In this document: piece after piece, positions 37,999 to 53,129 of the stretch
Layout of the letters: every line of letters begins with the position of its first letter
Numbering within the stretch: position 1 is the stretch's first letter
Assembly: GCA_019454045.1 (NCBI GenBank)
Contig: SKCR01033467.1
Location: forward strand, 1-64,000
Direction: 5' to 3'
DNA length: 64,000 nt
DNA from: Zanthoxylum bungeanum
Taxonomy: Eukaryota > Streptophyta > Magnoliopsida > Sapindales > Rutaceae
Program-made: the position numbers and the translations under genes
Notes under the pieces: generated by a model
What the model was told of the DNA's origin: nothing
What the model saw: the letters and a program-made list of their open reading frames with translations, nothing else
Database searches by the model: none

Positions 37999-38174
37999 CA
38001 AGGGACATGGCTTGGTGGTGTAAGACTCAGGATATGACCTTCATGTCTTGAATTCGAATCCATGAAGTGCGTTTCTTGTAAAAGCCTGGGACAGCGGGGT
38101 TTTTACCTGCTTCGCTTAAGCTCGAAAAGGATGGTTTGATAGCGAAATTTCCAACGATTCCAAAAAAAAAAAAA
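37999..38174 (+). mobile_element. SINE family A, plus-strand copy with poly(A)
   Basis: It shows the family in sense orientation. The A-box-like GGCTTGGTGGTGTAAGACT is at about 38008 and the B-box-like GAATTCGAATCCATG at 38050. The body AAAAGCCTGGGACAGC follows, and the A tract is at 38161-38174. This copy defines the strand and ends of the other family members. Confidence 0.75.
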
Positions 38175-38448
38175 ACTTTGACCATCACGCTAAACACTAC
38201 CTTCTATTAACAAGATATAAGTAATAAAATTAGTATAAAATAGCTCTGGAAATTTAGTTGGGGAGTTGACATCTTTGTTTGCGCGTCTGTGTGATGAGCT
38301 ATGAGTGAATGAGATTTTTTGAATAGGTTAATATAATATTTTAAGTGTAAAAAACCTATAATTCGGAAGAGAAGAGATTATTATATAAGGTAACATTACT
38401 AATTAAGAGCTAGCTATCAAATAGAGATCAATATCCTTCAGAGCAGCA

Positions 38449-41269
<2,821 letters not shown>

Positions 41270-41979
41270 TAACCCTCCAAGCAATTCAATTTTGAGCCAA
41301 AATGGGAAAACTTGCGCATCAAGCTACTTCAAGGGACTCTCATCTCCAAATTCTCAAACATGAAGCAGTATTTTTCATCAAGAACAATAATAATAAGGAT
41401 GAAAGCTGTTGAGGAGTTGAATTTCAACTTATTGGATGTGAACAAAGTTTCGAAATAAGAAATAATGATGATGATCAAAATGTATATATTCATGCAATGC
41501 TTATACGAAACAGTAGCAATCTTGAACCGGTCATGCTTGTACTATTAATGCATTGTTTACATTATCATGAAATGCAACAAGTTGAATCCTGGCTGTAGGT
41601 TTATTAAGACATGATTTATGCAGAAAATTGTAGAACTCAAGTAAAATTGTTTACACCAGACAGATCCATTAAAAAACAACGGATTCTGTTCATCCAGTCT
41701 CCTGTACTGTTCCACTAACATCCCCGAATAAATCTTTACAAGAACCTTTTATCAAACTCCTTAACACAAGCTAATCATGCCAGCCTAGGGTCAGCTGTCA
41801 GCAGAAGTCGTGAGGGGTGGAGTTTCATATGATTCATGCAATGCTGCAACAAGATCGTAAAGTTAGCCATATGAAACAGATCAAAAGGCCACTCTCACGT
41901 CACTTATCAACAAATAATCTCAACGCATATGACCTTACCTGCACTCTCGAAAATAGTTTGTTCTTTTAGACATCTTTCT

Positions 41980-44900
41980 TCATGAAACCTTCAAAAGTTG
42001 ATGAAAAGCCTCTTGAGGTATATCAACAGAACCAACACGCTTCATTCGCTTCTTTCCTTCTTTTTGCTTCTCCAATAGCTTCCTCTTCCTTGTAATATCT
42101 CCACCATAACACTTTGCAAGAACGTTCTTTCTCATAGCCGAAATCCTATAACCAGAACAGAGAGGCTTAGCTAAAAGTTTGGATGCAGAATAATTACTTT
42201 ATTAGGAAAAAAAAGGGAAAGAATAACGGTGATCTATTAATTTGTTAATGCCAATGAATAACTGCAAGAATTGCTATCTAAAGAATCATTTTTGGCTGAT
42301 GACAATGTGTCAGAACTGTTATGGTGAAATTTCTCATATAGCAAAGACCAGTAAGAAAAAGTTTCCACGACTTACGTTTCCCTTGCAATAACCTTTGATC
42401 CAATTGCAGCTTGAATGGTTATCTCAAACATTTGCCTGCTCAAATTCAAATCACCCGAGGCCACTTCATAAACAAGCAAATAAACTACGAAATCAATGGT
42501 TTAAAACTTTATATTAAATGAAATGACCTGTCTATGAATTTCTTCAGCTTCTCTACTAGTTCACGACCAATACGCTGTGCCTTCAAATTGTGCACAATTG
42601 TTGCCATTGCATCAACAGGTTGACCATTCAAGAGGATATCAAGTTTCACCATATTAGCTTGTTGATATCTGTTCATGAAACCCGTTGTCATGTGTGGAAA
42701 GTGGGGAAACCAAATCCAAATATGCTATTCCAATCAGCGGGATGTACAAATGCCTCCATATAGATATACATATAATCTAGAAGGAAAGAGAGAGAGATTA
42801 CTCTGAGTCCTCGTAATCGAATGATGCATAACCTGATGTCAAACTCTTCAATTCATTGTAAAAGTCAACAACAATTTCCCTCAAGGGCAGGCGATACTTC
42901 AGAAAAGCACGCTGACTACAAATATGAAACTCAAATTATCAGTACTTCAACAGTGTATCATTTCATGGAAGGGTACATAAAGCTTGAGAAGTTAAATCAC
43001 ACAAATAATAAATGCAGAAACTGATGGGACAATTTAGCAATGTTAAAAACACTAGCAATGTAGGGTATAAACATATTTCAACCGAGGGCTGCTTTCCCCC
43101 CTCCTGACAGCCTCCACCCCCTCCAAAATTACAATATTATCCCCTCACTTGCAAAATCATATATATATATATATATATATAATATATATATATATATATA
43201 ATTATTGGTTAATTTACTTATTTTTTAATTATTTTTATTTTATTAATTAAATTCATTTATTTAATTATTTTTAATATATATTTTTTGATTTCATTTATTT
43301 AATATTTTTATTTATTATATTTATATTTATTTTTTTTATTTTATTTATTATATTGTAGTACTGAGTAATGAATATATTACTAAGTGCGCCAAGATGAGAC
43401 TCTGGAGGTAATATAAATAAGAATTTGTGTTTTATATATTTTCGTATATTTCTTTTTGTGTATTATTATATGTACTCTTATCTAAACATGATTAAAATAA
43501 GATTGGTTTAAGAGACTTTTCATTTGGAAAAAATGTTTGTTCGCAAACTATACATTTAATCGTTTTAGTCACAAATAAAAAATTATTGCTAACATCAAAA
43601 AGAGCATTTTCTATTATACATGTGTAGTGTTAAAAAAATTAATAAAGAATCAAAAGAAAATTAAATATATAAAGAAACATGAAAAAATAAATGAGACAAA
43701 AATAAAAAAGTAAAATAAAATAATTAAATAATTAAATTATAAAATAAAATAAGTGACTTTTCATAATTAAATCAAAAGGTAATTTATTTAAAAGAATATG
43801 GGTAATAGCGTCATTTTATGACATCTATTATATATAAGTAGTGTTAAATAAATTAATAAAGAATCAAAAGAAAATTAAATATATAAAGAAACACGAAAAA
43901 ATAAATGAAATAAAAAATAAAAAAGTAAAATAAAATAATTAAATTATAAAATGAAATAAGTGACTTTTCATAATTAAATCAAAAAGTAATTTATTTAAAA
44001 GAAGATGGGTAATAACATCATTTTGTAAGGGGAGAAGGGGTGGGGGTCTATAGGGGAGGGGGAAAAGCAATTTTCATTTCAATCAGAAGTTTTATGATGA
44101 GGTCAGATCTATGTTCTATGGACACTACAAATTTTAGTTTATTTTTATGTTAAAATCATCAAGATCCAGGCAGCAAATTACCTGTCAATAAATGAGTACT
44201 CCAACTGCTGTCCTCTCCGCTCAGAGCAAAGAGTAATCACAGATCCCACATACCTTAAGGCAGAAAAATTCATTTAGGATGAATAAAACACTGCACGATG
44301 CAAAAGAACTTATCCAGTAAAGGTAGTAAGAGGGCTTACTCACTAGGAGTGATAATTGTAGCAACTACTGTAGGTTCCCAGCAGGTCGTAACCTGCTTTT
44401 TGGGATTGGAGGGCAATGACGCAGGATTCTGTACTTCTGCTTTGCTAAAGAAAGGGACAAGGTATTATTAGGTAAAGCACTTCTTTAAACAAACTTCGAA
44501 TCAATATAAAAGACATACCTCCCATCAGAATACTCAAATATATAAGGCACAGTGGGGACTGTAGAAATGACATGAGCTCCATACTCCTGTTGTATATTGA
44601 CAGAGGGATTTATGAGAATAAGCAATCCTTCCAAATTTATTAAGCCAGATATGGGTTTACGAGTAAACTTTCTAGTTAAACATAATAAATATACCACATA
44701 GGATGGACATGTCTTACCCATGCAGATAAAATTGATAAACATCCAACATAGCAAGATATGTTGGTATAAAAAGCACAACAGACACTATACTTTATTAGTT
44801 TAACCTAACTTTGGAGCTTTTTAGATGTGATCCATCAAGAATGAATGAAAGACACGGTGAAGATGATTACATAACTACAAAAGGCAGTCAATTAATCATA

Positions 44901-47430
44901 TTAATGTCCATGATATTAAGATTATAGGCACATTAAGAAGCCTGCATGAGTACTGGAAGAAAGGAGGAAAAAAATTCATATACCTGATCCCAACTAGTAT
45001 GAAAGTGAGGTTTACTTGAGTATCGATAAAGTTTATCTATTATTATAAAGAAAATTCTCTCAGAATGGGAAAAAGGTGACCAATTCAAATTGTAATAAGT
45101 TAAGTTGGAAGTGCATGTGCATCTTCATGTTGCATTGAGGACTATGCCAACTGCAAACATAAGAGAGAGAAAAACACCTGTTCAAGTCGTTGATGAAAAA
45201 CATCCATGTGCAGCAAGCCTAAGAAACCGCACCTGTAGCACAACATGCTTTCATTACCAAAAAATAGAAAAAGGAAACTCCATACAATCAGTCACAAACT
45301 TATTAATTACAGAAGTAGGTTTTTGATTTTTAGTGCAAGTAAGATTAATCACTCAGTAGCAGATGCCACACCTAAAACCCAGTCCAAGTGCTGTGCTGGT
45401 CTCTTTAGCAACTAAGACGCTGGGATCATTGCACGTGAGTCTCTCTATTGCATGGTTGAGTGCTTCAAAATCAGATCCATCAGCGGGGTAAAGGCCAGAG
45501 AACACCATATGTTTTGCAGGCTTAAAACCTACATTTTCAGGGCACATAAAAACCCATGTCAAAGGGAAGGTAGTATAAGGACCACCGAAACCAGAACTAC
45601 TTTATTCAAGTAGAAAATGAAAGGAAGATAGTAAAACATAACATGTAGGGCCCTTCCAGCTGCAACAACTGCAAACTGCACTATTAAGTAAATGTAACAA
45701 AGCAACCAAAATAATCACTTTCCTAACCAAATAGTAAGCCTAACTCAACAAAAACTCCAATTATTAACCTAGAGATAATCTCCTTATGATTGGAAAAATC
45801 CCTGTGAAGAGGCTAACAACAAAACATTAGGATAATCTTAAGTGGGAGCGAAGGCATACCTGGAAGAGGCTCTACAATGCTTTTACTGTGATAGAGAGTG
45901 TCGCCAATGCGTGCATCTTTCGTTGATCGCATGCCAGTTACAACATAACCCACTTGTCCAGTTAGAAGGACCCCAGTAGGAGTGAGTTCAGGATGCATAA
46001 TTCCAACATCCAGAATTTCATAAACTTGGCTAGTTGCAACAGATGAAATCTTATCTCCTTTGCGCAGAGTTCCGTCAACAACTGCAACGTGACAAATTAC
46101 TCCTTTGTATTCATCGTAATAGGAATCTAACAAAAGCATACGCAAAGTTGAATTGATAATTCCGGGAGGGGGAGGTATCCGCTCTATGACTGCAGGAAGG
46201 ACATGCTCAAGACCCTGCCCTGTTTTTGCAGACGTCAAAAGGGCTTCTCCAGGGTCAAGATCAAACATTGATTTCAGCTGCGCTTTGACACGATCAGGAT
46301 CAGCAGTCGCCTGATCAATTTTGTTTATGACAGGTATTATCTTCAGGTCAGATTCAAAAGCAAGATAAAAATTAGCAACAGTTTGTGCCTGAACACCTTG
46401 GGCAGCATCCACAACCAAAAGGGCGCCCTGGCAAGCTGCCAGGGATCTCGACACTTCATAGCTGAAATCCACATGACCAGGAGTGTCAATTAGATTTAGT
46501 AGAAAACTTGATGGATCATGAGCTTCACCAAGGCCTGGGCCGTTCAACTCATGTTTGTAAAACATAGTAGCTGTCTGAGCTTTAACGGTTATTCCCCTTT
46601 CTCTCTCCACCTAAAAATATCCAAACTTCATCCAATAAATATTTTCCCAAACATAAATATATGAAAACAACCAGAATGAATCATCCAATAAATATTTTCC
46701 CAAACATAAATATATAAAAACATTTCAAGTAGTACGAACGTAAAGGCCATCATCTCAAGCCTATTTAGTAGAGCGTACTAGCTTATTATAATATGGCGAA
46801 ATTTAACCACCAATTCAGAAACACCTGTCTTCGTTTTGAAAGCAAAATCTAAAATAACTTCTCATATAAAAAAAAAAATAGCATTTTCAAATGAGAGTGT
46901 CAAACAAAGAATCCTACTCTCACAAACTAAAATGAACAAACACGCATTGAATAAACCAATAAGCCAAAACAAAACCATCAAAAAAAAAAAAAAAAAAAAC
47001 TAAATACCAACCTAGGCAAAATCTAAAAGCAACCCACTTCATATTTCATCCCAAATCACCATATAAACAATCAAAAAATTCGCTTTTATACCTGCAACTT
47101 ATCAAGATACTGAGGCTGCCCATGCCCTCTTTTGATAGTGCCAGTGAGCTCCAAAAGCCTGTCAGCGAGCGTTGACTTTCCATGGTCAATATGGGCAATT
47201 ATGGAGAAGTTTCTGATTCTCTCAGGTGGGTATTGGGTCAAGTCTACAATTGGGTTATCTCTGTTGCCGTGTTGGCGGGAATTTGAAGAAAATGAACGAG
47301 TTGAGTCAAACGAGTAGTGGTGGTTTTGGCTATGACTGAATCTAGGGTTTAATGGGTTGGGTTTAAGGATTGAAGAGAGTATAAATTGAGATTTTTTAAG
47401 GGTTTTGGAGGCTCTGTAGAGAGAACCCAT
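41980..47430 (-). CDS. mitochondrial translation factor GUF1 (LepA/EF4 family), 675 aa
   Basis: A ribosome-bound GTPase of the EF4 family, thought to assist mitochondrial translation under stress. Eleven coding exons on the minus strand: 47092-47430, 45860-46610, 45372-45528, 45178-45232, 44519-44586, 44340-44444, 44182-44253, 42802-42915, 42528-42668, 42376-42435, 41980-42145. Every junction is GT-AG and keeps frame (2028 nt). Residues 1-60 are Ser/Arg-rich with few acids, like a mitochondrial presequence. The G1 loop AHIDHGKS is at 79-86, with switch [21 protein letters not shown] and SAK following. The LepA C-terminal signature [20 protein letters not shown] lies in the last exon. The start is the Met of MGSLYRASK, not the upstream in-frame Met at 47526, because the presequence begins there in relatives. 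It is the mitochondrial paralogue rather than the chloroplast one. Confidence 0.95.
43073..44090. mobile_element. terminal-inverted-repeat element in a GUF1 intron
   Basis: It fills most of the 1.27-kb intron between exons 44182-44253 and 42802-42915. The left end (GCTGCTTTCCCCCCTCC, 43087-43103) and the right end (GGAGGGGGAAAAGCAATT, about 44056-44073) form imperfect inverted repeats continuing into CCACCCCCT/AGGGGTGGGGG. The interior has an (AT)n tract and two direct copies of about 200 bp (43612-43830 and 43833-44027). No ORF. Superfamily not assigned. Confidence 0.6.
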
Positions 47431-48495
47431 TTGAAGGGTTAGCCAAGAATGTGGAAAGTGTAGACAAATTTGATTCGGAAGAGTGCTTTCAGAAATTAGG
47501 TGCATTTGTTTTACCTTAAACGACAACGTTTAACATCAAATAAAGACCTTTGGTAAATATCAACAAAGACCCTGTATTGTTTGAAAATAAAAAATAAATA
47601 TATTTTTAACTATAAAATACCGGTACAAGAAATTGTTTCCTGAAATTGATTCACAAGAGATATTCAAGATTGTATTTTGAGGAAGTGGGAGCCTTCTGAC
47701 AGACTGTTGCCATTGCATCAGGAAGACACCAGCACCATGTCTCCTTTGCTTGCTCTGCATATTCTGTCTCTGATTACCATGTGACCTTCTGAAGTATGAG
47801 CTTCTGTTGGTGGTGGTGATGAGATGAGAGACTCCATGGATTTCTTCTGTAACTCTGAAACTGAACTTAACATTGTTATATATATAAACAATCAAACATT
47901 GTGTTTGCCAACTTAGCACATGCTTACTAATAGGTAAAATACTTCATTTACATATTGACACAGAAGAAACTCCACTTGGGTTTTTGTTTTTTGTATCTGT
48001 TATATGAAAACTATGCAGAAATTCATTTTGTTTTTTTTAATAACTCACACCCATGAGTCCCTATGGAGACTTGAACTCACAACCAATGGGAGTCCCCGTA
48101 GAGACTCAAACTCACAACCTCAAGTTTACTTTCAGGTTATGAGACCACTGGACTAATAGTCTTAATTGGCAAGGAATATGATAAAAGACATCAAAAAGAG
48201 AACAAGCACTGACCTCTTTATTGAATACTTGGGGAAGACATGCAAAGGCAGATATATATGTATATTGTGTCTGTAAAACAGTTTCTTCATCATTGCAAAA
48301 CACAGAGAAGATCAAGAAACACTACATACAAAAACAAGAAGACAGACACAAGAATAAAGGCAACTGGGATCAATTAGCTTAAAAGGTATAGTTAAAATAT
48401 ATGAAATATTTACAATAGCTTTACAAACAGAACAAGACATATTTCTGCTACTAGCTCCAATGTAAGGCAGCTACTTCTTCTGTAGGCTAAATACA
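47431..48495. other. spacer between GUF1 and NAC, with a SINE-like fragment
   Basis: A minus ORF of 119 codons (47560-47919) has no family I recognise and is not called. At about 48035-48165 the phrase GAGACTTGAACTCACAACC and a near repeat 40 bp later look like reverse-orientation B-boxes of another SINE family, weakly supported. Confidence 0.4.
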
Positions 48496-48596
48496 TCAAG
48501 TATAGCAACTGTTTGGGGAATATGTTGTGGACATTTCACTAGGACACGGTGGTGGTGAATCCCATGGCAAATTAGGCTTCCAAGCATCAGGCAGAT

Positions 48597-50063
48597 TCAA
48601 TGGCAAGCTGAAAGGCAATCCAATTGATCGGATAGTTCCCCAGTTGTCGTTATCATGAGTGCATTTGGGTTCTTTATTGATCCTGCTGCCTCATCTTCTT
48701 GCATTGTGGTATTGCCTTGCATATCTTGGTGCATACTGATTGAGAATCCCCTTGACTGCTGCTGTGGCCCTTCATAGTCTATGTTATTCTCAGTGCCTTT
48801 TATGATCATATCTCCAAACAAGGAAGTGTTCAGAAGCATGGAAGGAGTATCATTTGTACACTTGTTCGATCCTGAGATTTCGGGTGGCGAAAACAAAAAG
48901 TTGTTTGGAAGGTTTCCAATGAAAGCAGGAGGTACAGATTGTTTATAGAAGGTCGGATTGAGGGATTTATAGGAGGGGATGTCGAAAGCTGAGAAACTAG
49001 CAGTAGAGGCTTGCTGTAAGTCATTGTTTCCACATAACTGTATGACAGAACCAATTTCAGTTGTGCAAGAAACATTTTCTGAGCTAAATTGAGTACAGTG
49101 TGCCCCTTGGGAGAACCAAGAATGAGACATAGCTCTTTGTGCCATGGAATTTGTTTTCTTGAATATCCTACAAATTGCCCATGCATCCTGTTTAGAAATG
49201 AAAAGATTTTATGTTCAAAAATATTTATCTGAAAAGCAAACAACAATTGGGTAAAGAGATAGGACCATAGTGTTATTACATTTGGAGGAATGATTTTGTC
49301 TAAGAACTTCTTCTGTGGTGTTGAGACTGTGAGAGAAGGAAGGCGAAATTCGTGCATCATCCAGTCCGTTTTTATCCCCTTAGCAGCTCTGCCTCTGTAA
49401 AACACTAAGGACTTCTTCAAACCAATACACTTGGAACCATCCGATGAGTAAATAGGCCTATCAGTACCAGTTGCCTTCCAAAACCCGGCTCCTGTTACCC
49501 GGTTTGGCCTTGCACTGTTTCTGTATTTCTGGTCCCTTTGACAGTAGAAATACCACTCTTTCTCTCCTGTTTTCGCGAGCACTTCTAGTACGAAAATGAC
49601 CAAAAAAGAGGTGTATTAACAACCAAGTTTAGTACTTGGAAGCAAGTTATGCTAAGCACATCAGCAAGAGAGATCGAAAAGTACTCAGGAAGTTTTAGAC
49701 AATAGAAAGTAGAAGTATAAAAATAGAAATGATGTTGAAATTTTGTAAACGTTGTGTGTTTGTTCATGAAAACAGTTCTAATGTCAACAACTTGACAATT
49801 ATTTCAGTACAAGTAATATTCAACAAAAGTAAATGGATCAAGCAACTACTGAAAGTCATGCAGCAAAGATAAACCATCTTACTTGGAAGATCCCAGGGTT
49901 CATATTTGTATATATCAACTTGCTTAATGAGCTCAATGGGCAGAGATCTCTGTTGAATCTTTCTCCTGAGGTAAAATCCAATAAGCTCCTCATCTGTAGG
50001 ATGGAACCGAAAACCAGGCAACATCACATCATCAAGCTTGTCAATATCATTCTTCTCATCCAT
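48597..50063 (-). CDS. NAC-domain transcription factor, FEZ-like; C-terminus frameshifted
   Basis: A nuclear NAC factor. The FEZ (NAC009) clade controls root-cap stem-cell divisions, but function here is inference. Exons (minus): 49883-50063, 49280-49584, 48597-49187, giving 358 aa. The NAC subdomains are intact: [20 protein letters not shown] (A), PWDLP (B), [14 protein letters not shown] and [17 protein letters not shown] (C), [18 protein letters not shown] (D) and [12 protein letters not shown] (E). Oddity: at about 48690 the reading frame shifts. The frame used stops at 48597-48599. The alternate frame continues through a Pro-rich stretch ([17 protein letters not shown]) to a stop at 48496-48498, and resembles what I recall of the clade's normal C-terminus. 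Either a real one-base loss truncates the activation region, or it is an assembly error. An additional small intron seems unlikely. Confidence 0.9.
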
Positions 50064-51044
50064 TTTTGAAAAGCCTTAATTTAGAGATAGTGGAAGAGGT
50101 GAAAGATCAACTTAAATTTGAATGAACTGAAAAGGGAGAAAGTTTTTCCTCTAGAAAAGCTCAAGCTGTGAAGCAATATCCTTGAATATCAAGAAATAGT
50201 AAGCTCACTTCCATTTCTGAACCCCAAATGGGAGTTGTTTATATCCAATATAAGGATCTCAATAAGATTACAAAATCAGATGTGACTTTGGATTTTAAAG
50301 ACAAAATTGTTTTCAAACTTTCTCAAGGAAACTCTCCCTTTTATGTTCAAAAAAATAAAAAATCAAAGACAACTGACAAATCAATAAAAAAAAAGGCTTG
50401 ATTGAATTGTTTTTGTAAGCCACATTATATAATGTTGCTGGACCAACTTCCAAATTCCAATACAAAAGGCTGAAATTTATATTCAATCCAACAGATTCTA
50501 TAAAAATTCCCCTGAGACTCCTATTAACATAGACATGATCCATTTCTATTCCACTCTTGTTAGAGTTTCCATTCTGATTCTCATTGTCACATTTAAGCAC
50601 ATGTGACCTTTAGATTGGATTCCTCTAATGAGTAATTAATTAAATCTATTAATATAACAAATGGACCCCCTTACCCTCTTGAAAGCATAAGATATAGCCA
50701 TTTGGCCCCTTAGAGGATCCTTTCTGCTATTCTTTTCTAAGGCAGCTAAAATGCAGCCACCTCTTGTTCATTGATCTGTTTGGCTTTTAGAATGCTTGAT
50801 GATTTGCACAATAACTTTTTTCAAAAGTATTTATGTGTCATGTAGAGAAAAAGGATTTACTTATCTGCAAGGACTAAATCAAATAAAACCAAATAAAATT
50901 TTTTCCATTTCGCAAGATCGGCGACATAGATCTTTTGATACCATTTGGAAGCATTATTTCATTAAACTAAGTAAAAACTAGGTCTCTTTTTCTGATTTCT
51001 ATCAATATCAATTTAGGTATTCCCCAACCTCGCTCGACATATAG
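50064..51044. other. NAC upstream region; no other gene
   Basis: AT-rich. It presumably contains the NAC promoter and 5' UTR (the ATG is preceded by purine-rich leader sequence at 50064-50150). A 95-codon minus ORF (50313-50600) shows no recognisable domain. Confidence 0.5.
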
Positions 51045-51490
51045 TGTAATATCCATTATCCCACATTGCTAGCAAGGATGATCCTGGACTATTATATAAA
51101 TCATGAGCTCCCCTAATTTAGTAGACACTTTTTGGGTTACAAAGCCTAATAACAAAACCGTGACGGACAATGTGTCCAAAACGGACAATATCTACTAGGT
51201 TTTTGGTCCAAACTGTTATATATGGTATCAGAGCCGACTCGCGACCCGATGTATGGATGGGTATTTCGTTCTGTTCTGTTTCCGATTGTCTCTCACGAGG
51301 ATGCAAGGTCCTTAAGTGGGAAGATTGTAATAGCCTACATCTCTAGAGGATCCTGGACTAGTATATAAGTCATGGGCTCCCCTAATCTAGTAGACTTATT
51401 TTGGGTTGCAAGGCCTAATAACAAAAATGTAATGGACTATGTGCTCAAAGTAGACAATATCTATTCGGTTGTTGAGTCCAGACCATTATA
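51045..51490 (+). mobile_element. TRIM (miniature terminal-repeat retrotransposon)
   Basis: Two direct repeats of roughly 170 bp (51045-51220 and 51326-51490), both beginning TGTAATA and sharing AAGGATGATCCTGGACTA/AGGATCCTGGACTA and GGGCTCCCCTAAT words. They surround only about 100 bp. That core starts with TGGTATCAGAGCC (51223), an initiator-Met-tRNA primer site, and ends with the purine-rich AAGTGGGAAGAT. It has no ORF. The LTRs are clearly diverged, so the copy is old. Target duplication not resolved. Confidence 0.8.
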
Positions 51491-51669
51491 TGTAACAGCA
51501 CCATTTGTTTTCTTTTTTTCACCGGAGTACTTAGAGGTATACATTAGACATAAAAGCAAGAAAAGTTGGTAACATTTTCTTAACAATCTGAGCTAAGAAA
51601 GAGGTCTTGTGATTAACATTAGAGCACAATATGATTTACTGCTACCATATTAGCACTCAAAAAATAATA

Positions 51670-51905
51670 GGAAAAACCCACTTGAGGCCCCTGTACTCTC
51701 AATTTTTTTTACATTGCACCCCTATACTAAATTTTCTACACATTGTACCCCTTAACTCTCAAAAATTTGACATTCCACCCTTATTTAACAGTATTTGTTG
51801 GCGTGTAACACACGCTCCGTTAAGTGAGACGAGTCATGAAAAGCGTATTGCCACGTCTCGCATACATGGTCAAAATCCCCAAAACCCCAAATCTTTATTC
51901 CCCTA
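51670..51905 (+). mobile_element. terminal region of a Mutator-like element (MULE)
   Basis: A sequence beginning GGAAAAACCCACTTGAGGCC, with repeated GTACCCC/GCACCCC phrases and the block TCCGTTAAGTGAGACG, lies about 500-730 bp upstream of the MULE transposase ORF. This is the usual position and style of a MULE terminal inverted repeat. The partner repeat would be right of the window, beyond the nested retrotransposons. Confidence 0.6.
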
Positions 51906-52406
51906 CTCTAGCTGAAGAAATCGACATACTTGAGCTGCAAATCTTCTTCGATTCATAAATCCTCTGTTGAAAGACAAGTCCTTTTCTAAAGATACGAAGC
52001 TAAGTGCAAGAGAAGTGTGAACATCTATAAAGCTAAAGTGAGTGCCCTTTTTTAATCTTGAAAACGAATTTGTCTGAAGCTATAAATAACAAAATGAATT
52101 GTTTATGTGAAGTTGTCATCTTAGTGGTAGGCAATGTGGACCTGTTTGTGGTTGGGTTGCATAGTGGTCCCAAAATGGTCCCCAAATGCATTTGCTGCGT
52201 TACTTTCAATGTTTGCTTTTTATTTTTTGAGAGACGATTTTCTTTTCTTAGATTTGTTGTAGTTAGTTAATTGCATATTTTTTGTCAAAAAAGCTTTGTG
52301 CATGAATGTGTATTTATTCATGCATGTCATTTTCTGAATGAATTTTTTCTTTGTTTGCTCTGTAAGCTAATTTTTAGGTCTTGTTTGCTCTGCACTAGGG
52401 TTGATA

Positions 52407-53129
52407 ATGGGTGACAGTGAGCAACCTACTGAAAAAAAAGATCCACCTATAAACAATGAGCAACCTGCTGACAATAATGATCCAACTCTAACCAATCTAC
52501 CAGCTGACCACATCAGTTTTAGGGACTTTGACATTGATGATATAGACTTTGGTGATTTCTGTTTATATGATGACTGCCCTCATCAAACTTCTGATGAGAT
52601 TTGTGTTAATGTCCCTTACCAAACTGATGATGAAGATGATGAGTTGCAAGAAGCTAGGAATAATGTTAGAGAATATATGGTGAGGATAAAATCATTGAAT
52701 GGACAATCGATTGAACAAGAGAATAATGGTGAGGACATTGTATCAGATGGTGAGCATGCCGATGATAATGGTGATGACATAGCTGATGTCATTGCTGAGG
52801 AGAATAATGTAGGTGATGGATGTGAAAGTGATGGGAATGAAAGTGTATACCATGACAGTGATGAAAATAGGATTGAGTTTAGTGACACTGATGGGGATGT
52901 GGTGCATGATGAAAGCTGTAAAAAGAAATCACAAATTTGGTTTGATACAAAGGTTGTCATTCCTACATTTTGTTTAGGCATGACATTTAAGAACATTGCA
53001 GAGGTTAGAGATGGTATAGCTAGGTATGCAGTTGCAAAGGGTTTTCCAATTAGATACATAAAAAATGAACCTAGGAGGGTTAGGGCACAATGCAAAAGTG
53101 GTTGTCCATGGGTTTTATTAGTTAGTATG
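52407..53129 (+). pseudogene. MULE transposase, N-terminal part, disrupted by a retrotransposon
   Basis: An open frame starting MGDSEQPTEKK (an ATG two codons earlier is also possible). A long acidic Asp/Glu-rich region is followed by the MuDR N-terminal DNA-binding domain: FKNIAEVRDGIARYAVAKGF, then IRYIKNEPRRVRAQCKSGCPW. At 53129/53130 the frame runs into the LTR of a Tat-like element inserted in antisense, so the DDE catalytic domain and SWIM finger are displaced beyond the window edge. A small intron further upstream is possible but not needed. The transposase is not functional as it stands. Confidence 0.88.

Noticed and set aside
47560..47919. 119-codon minus ORF between GUF1 and NAC
   Set aside because: No family recognised; composition resembles noncoding DNA; no supporting splice structure.
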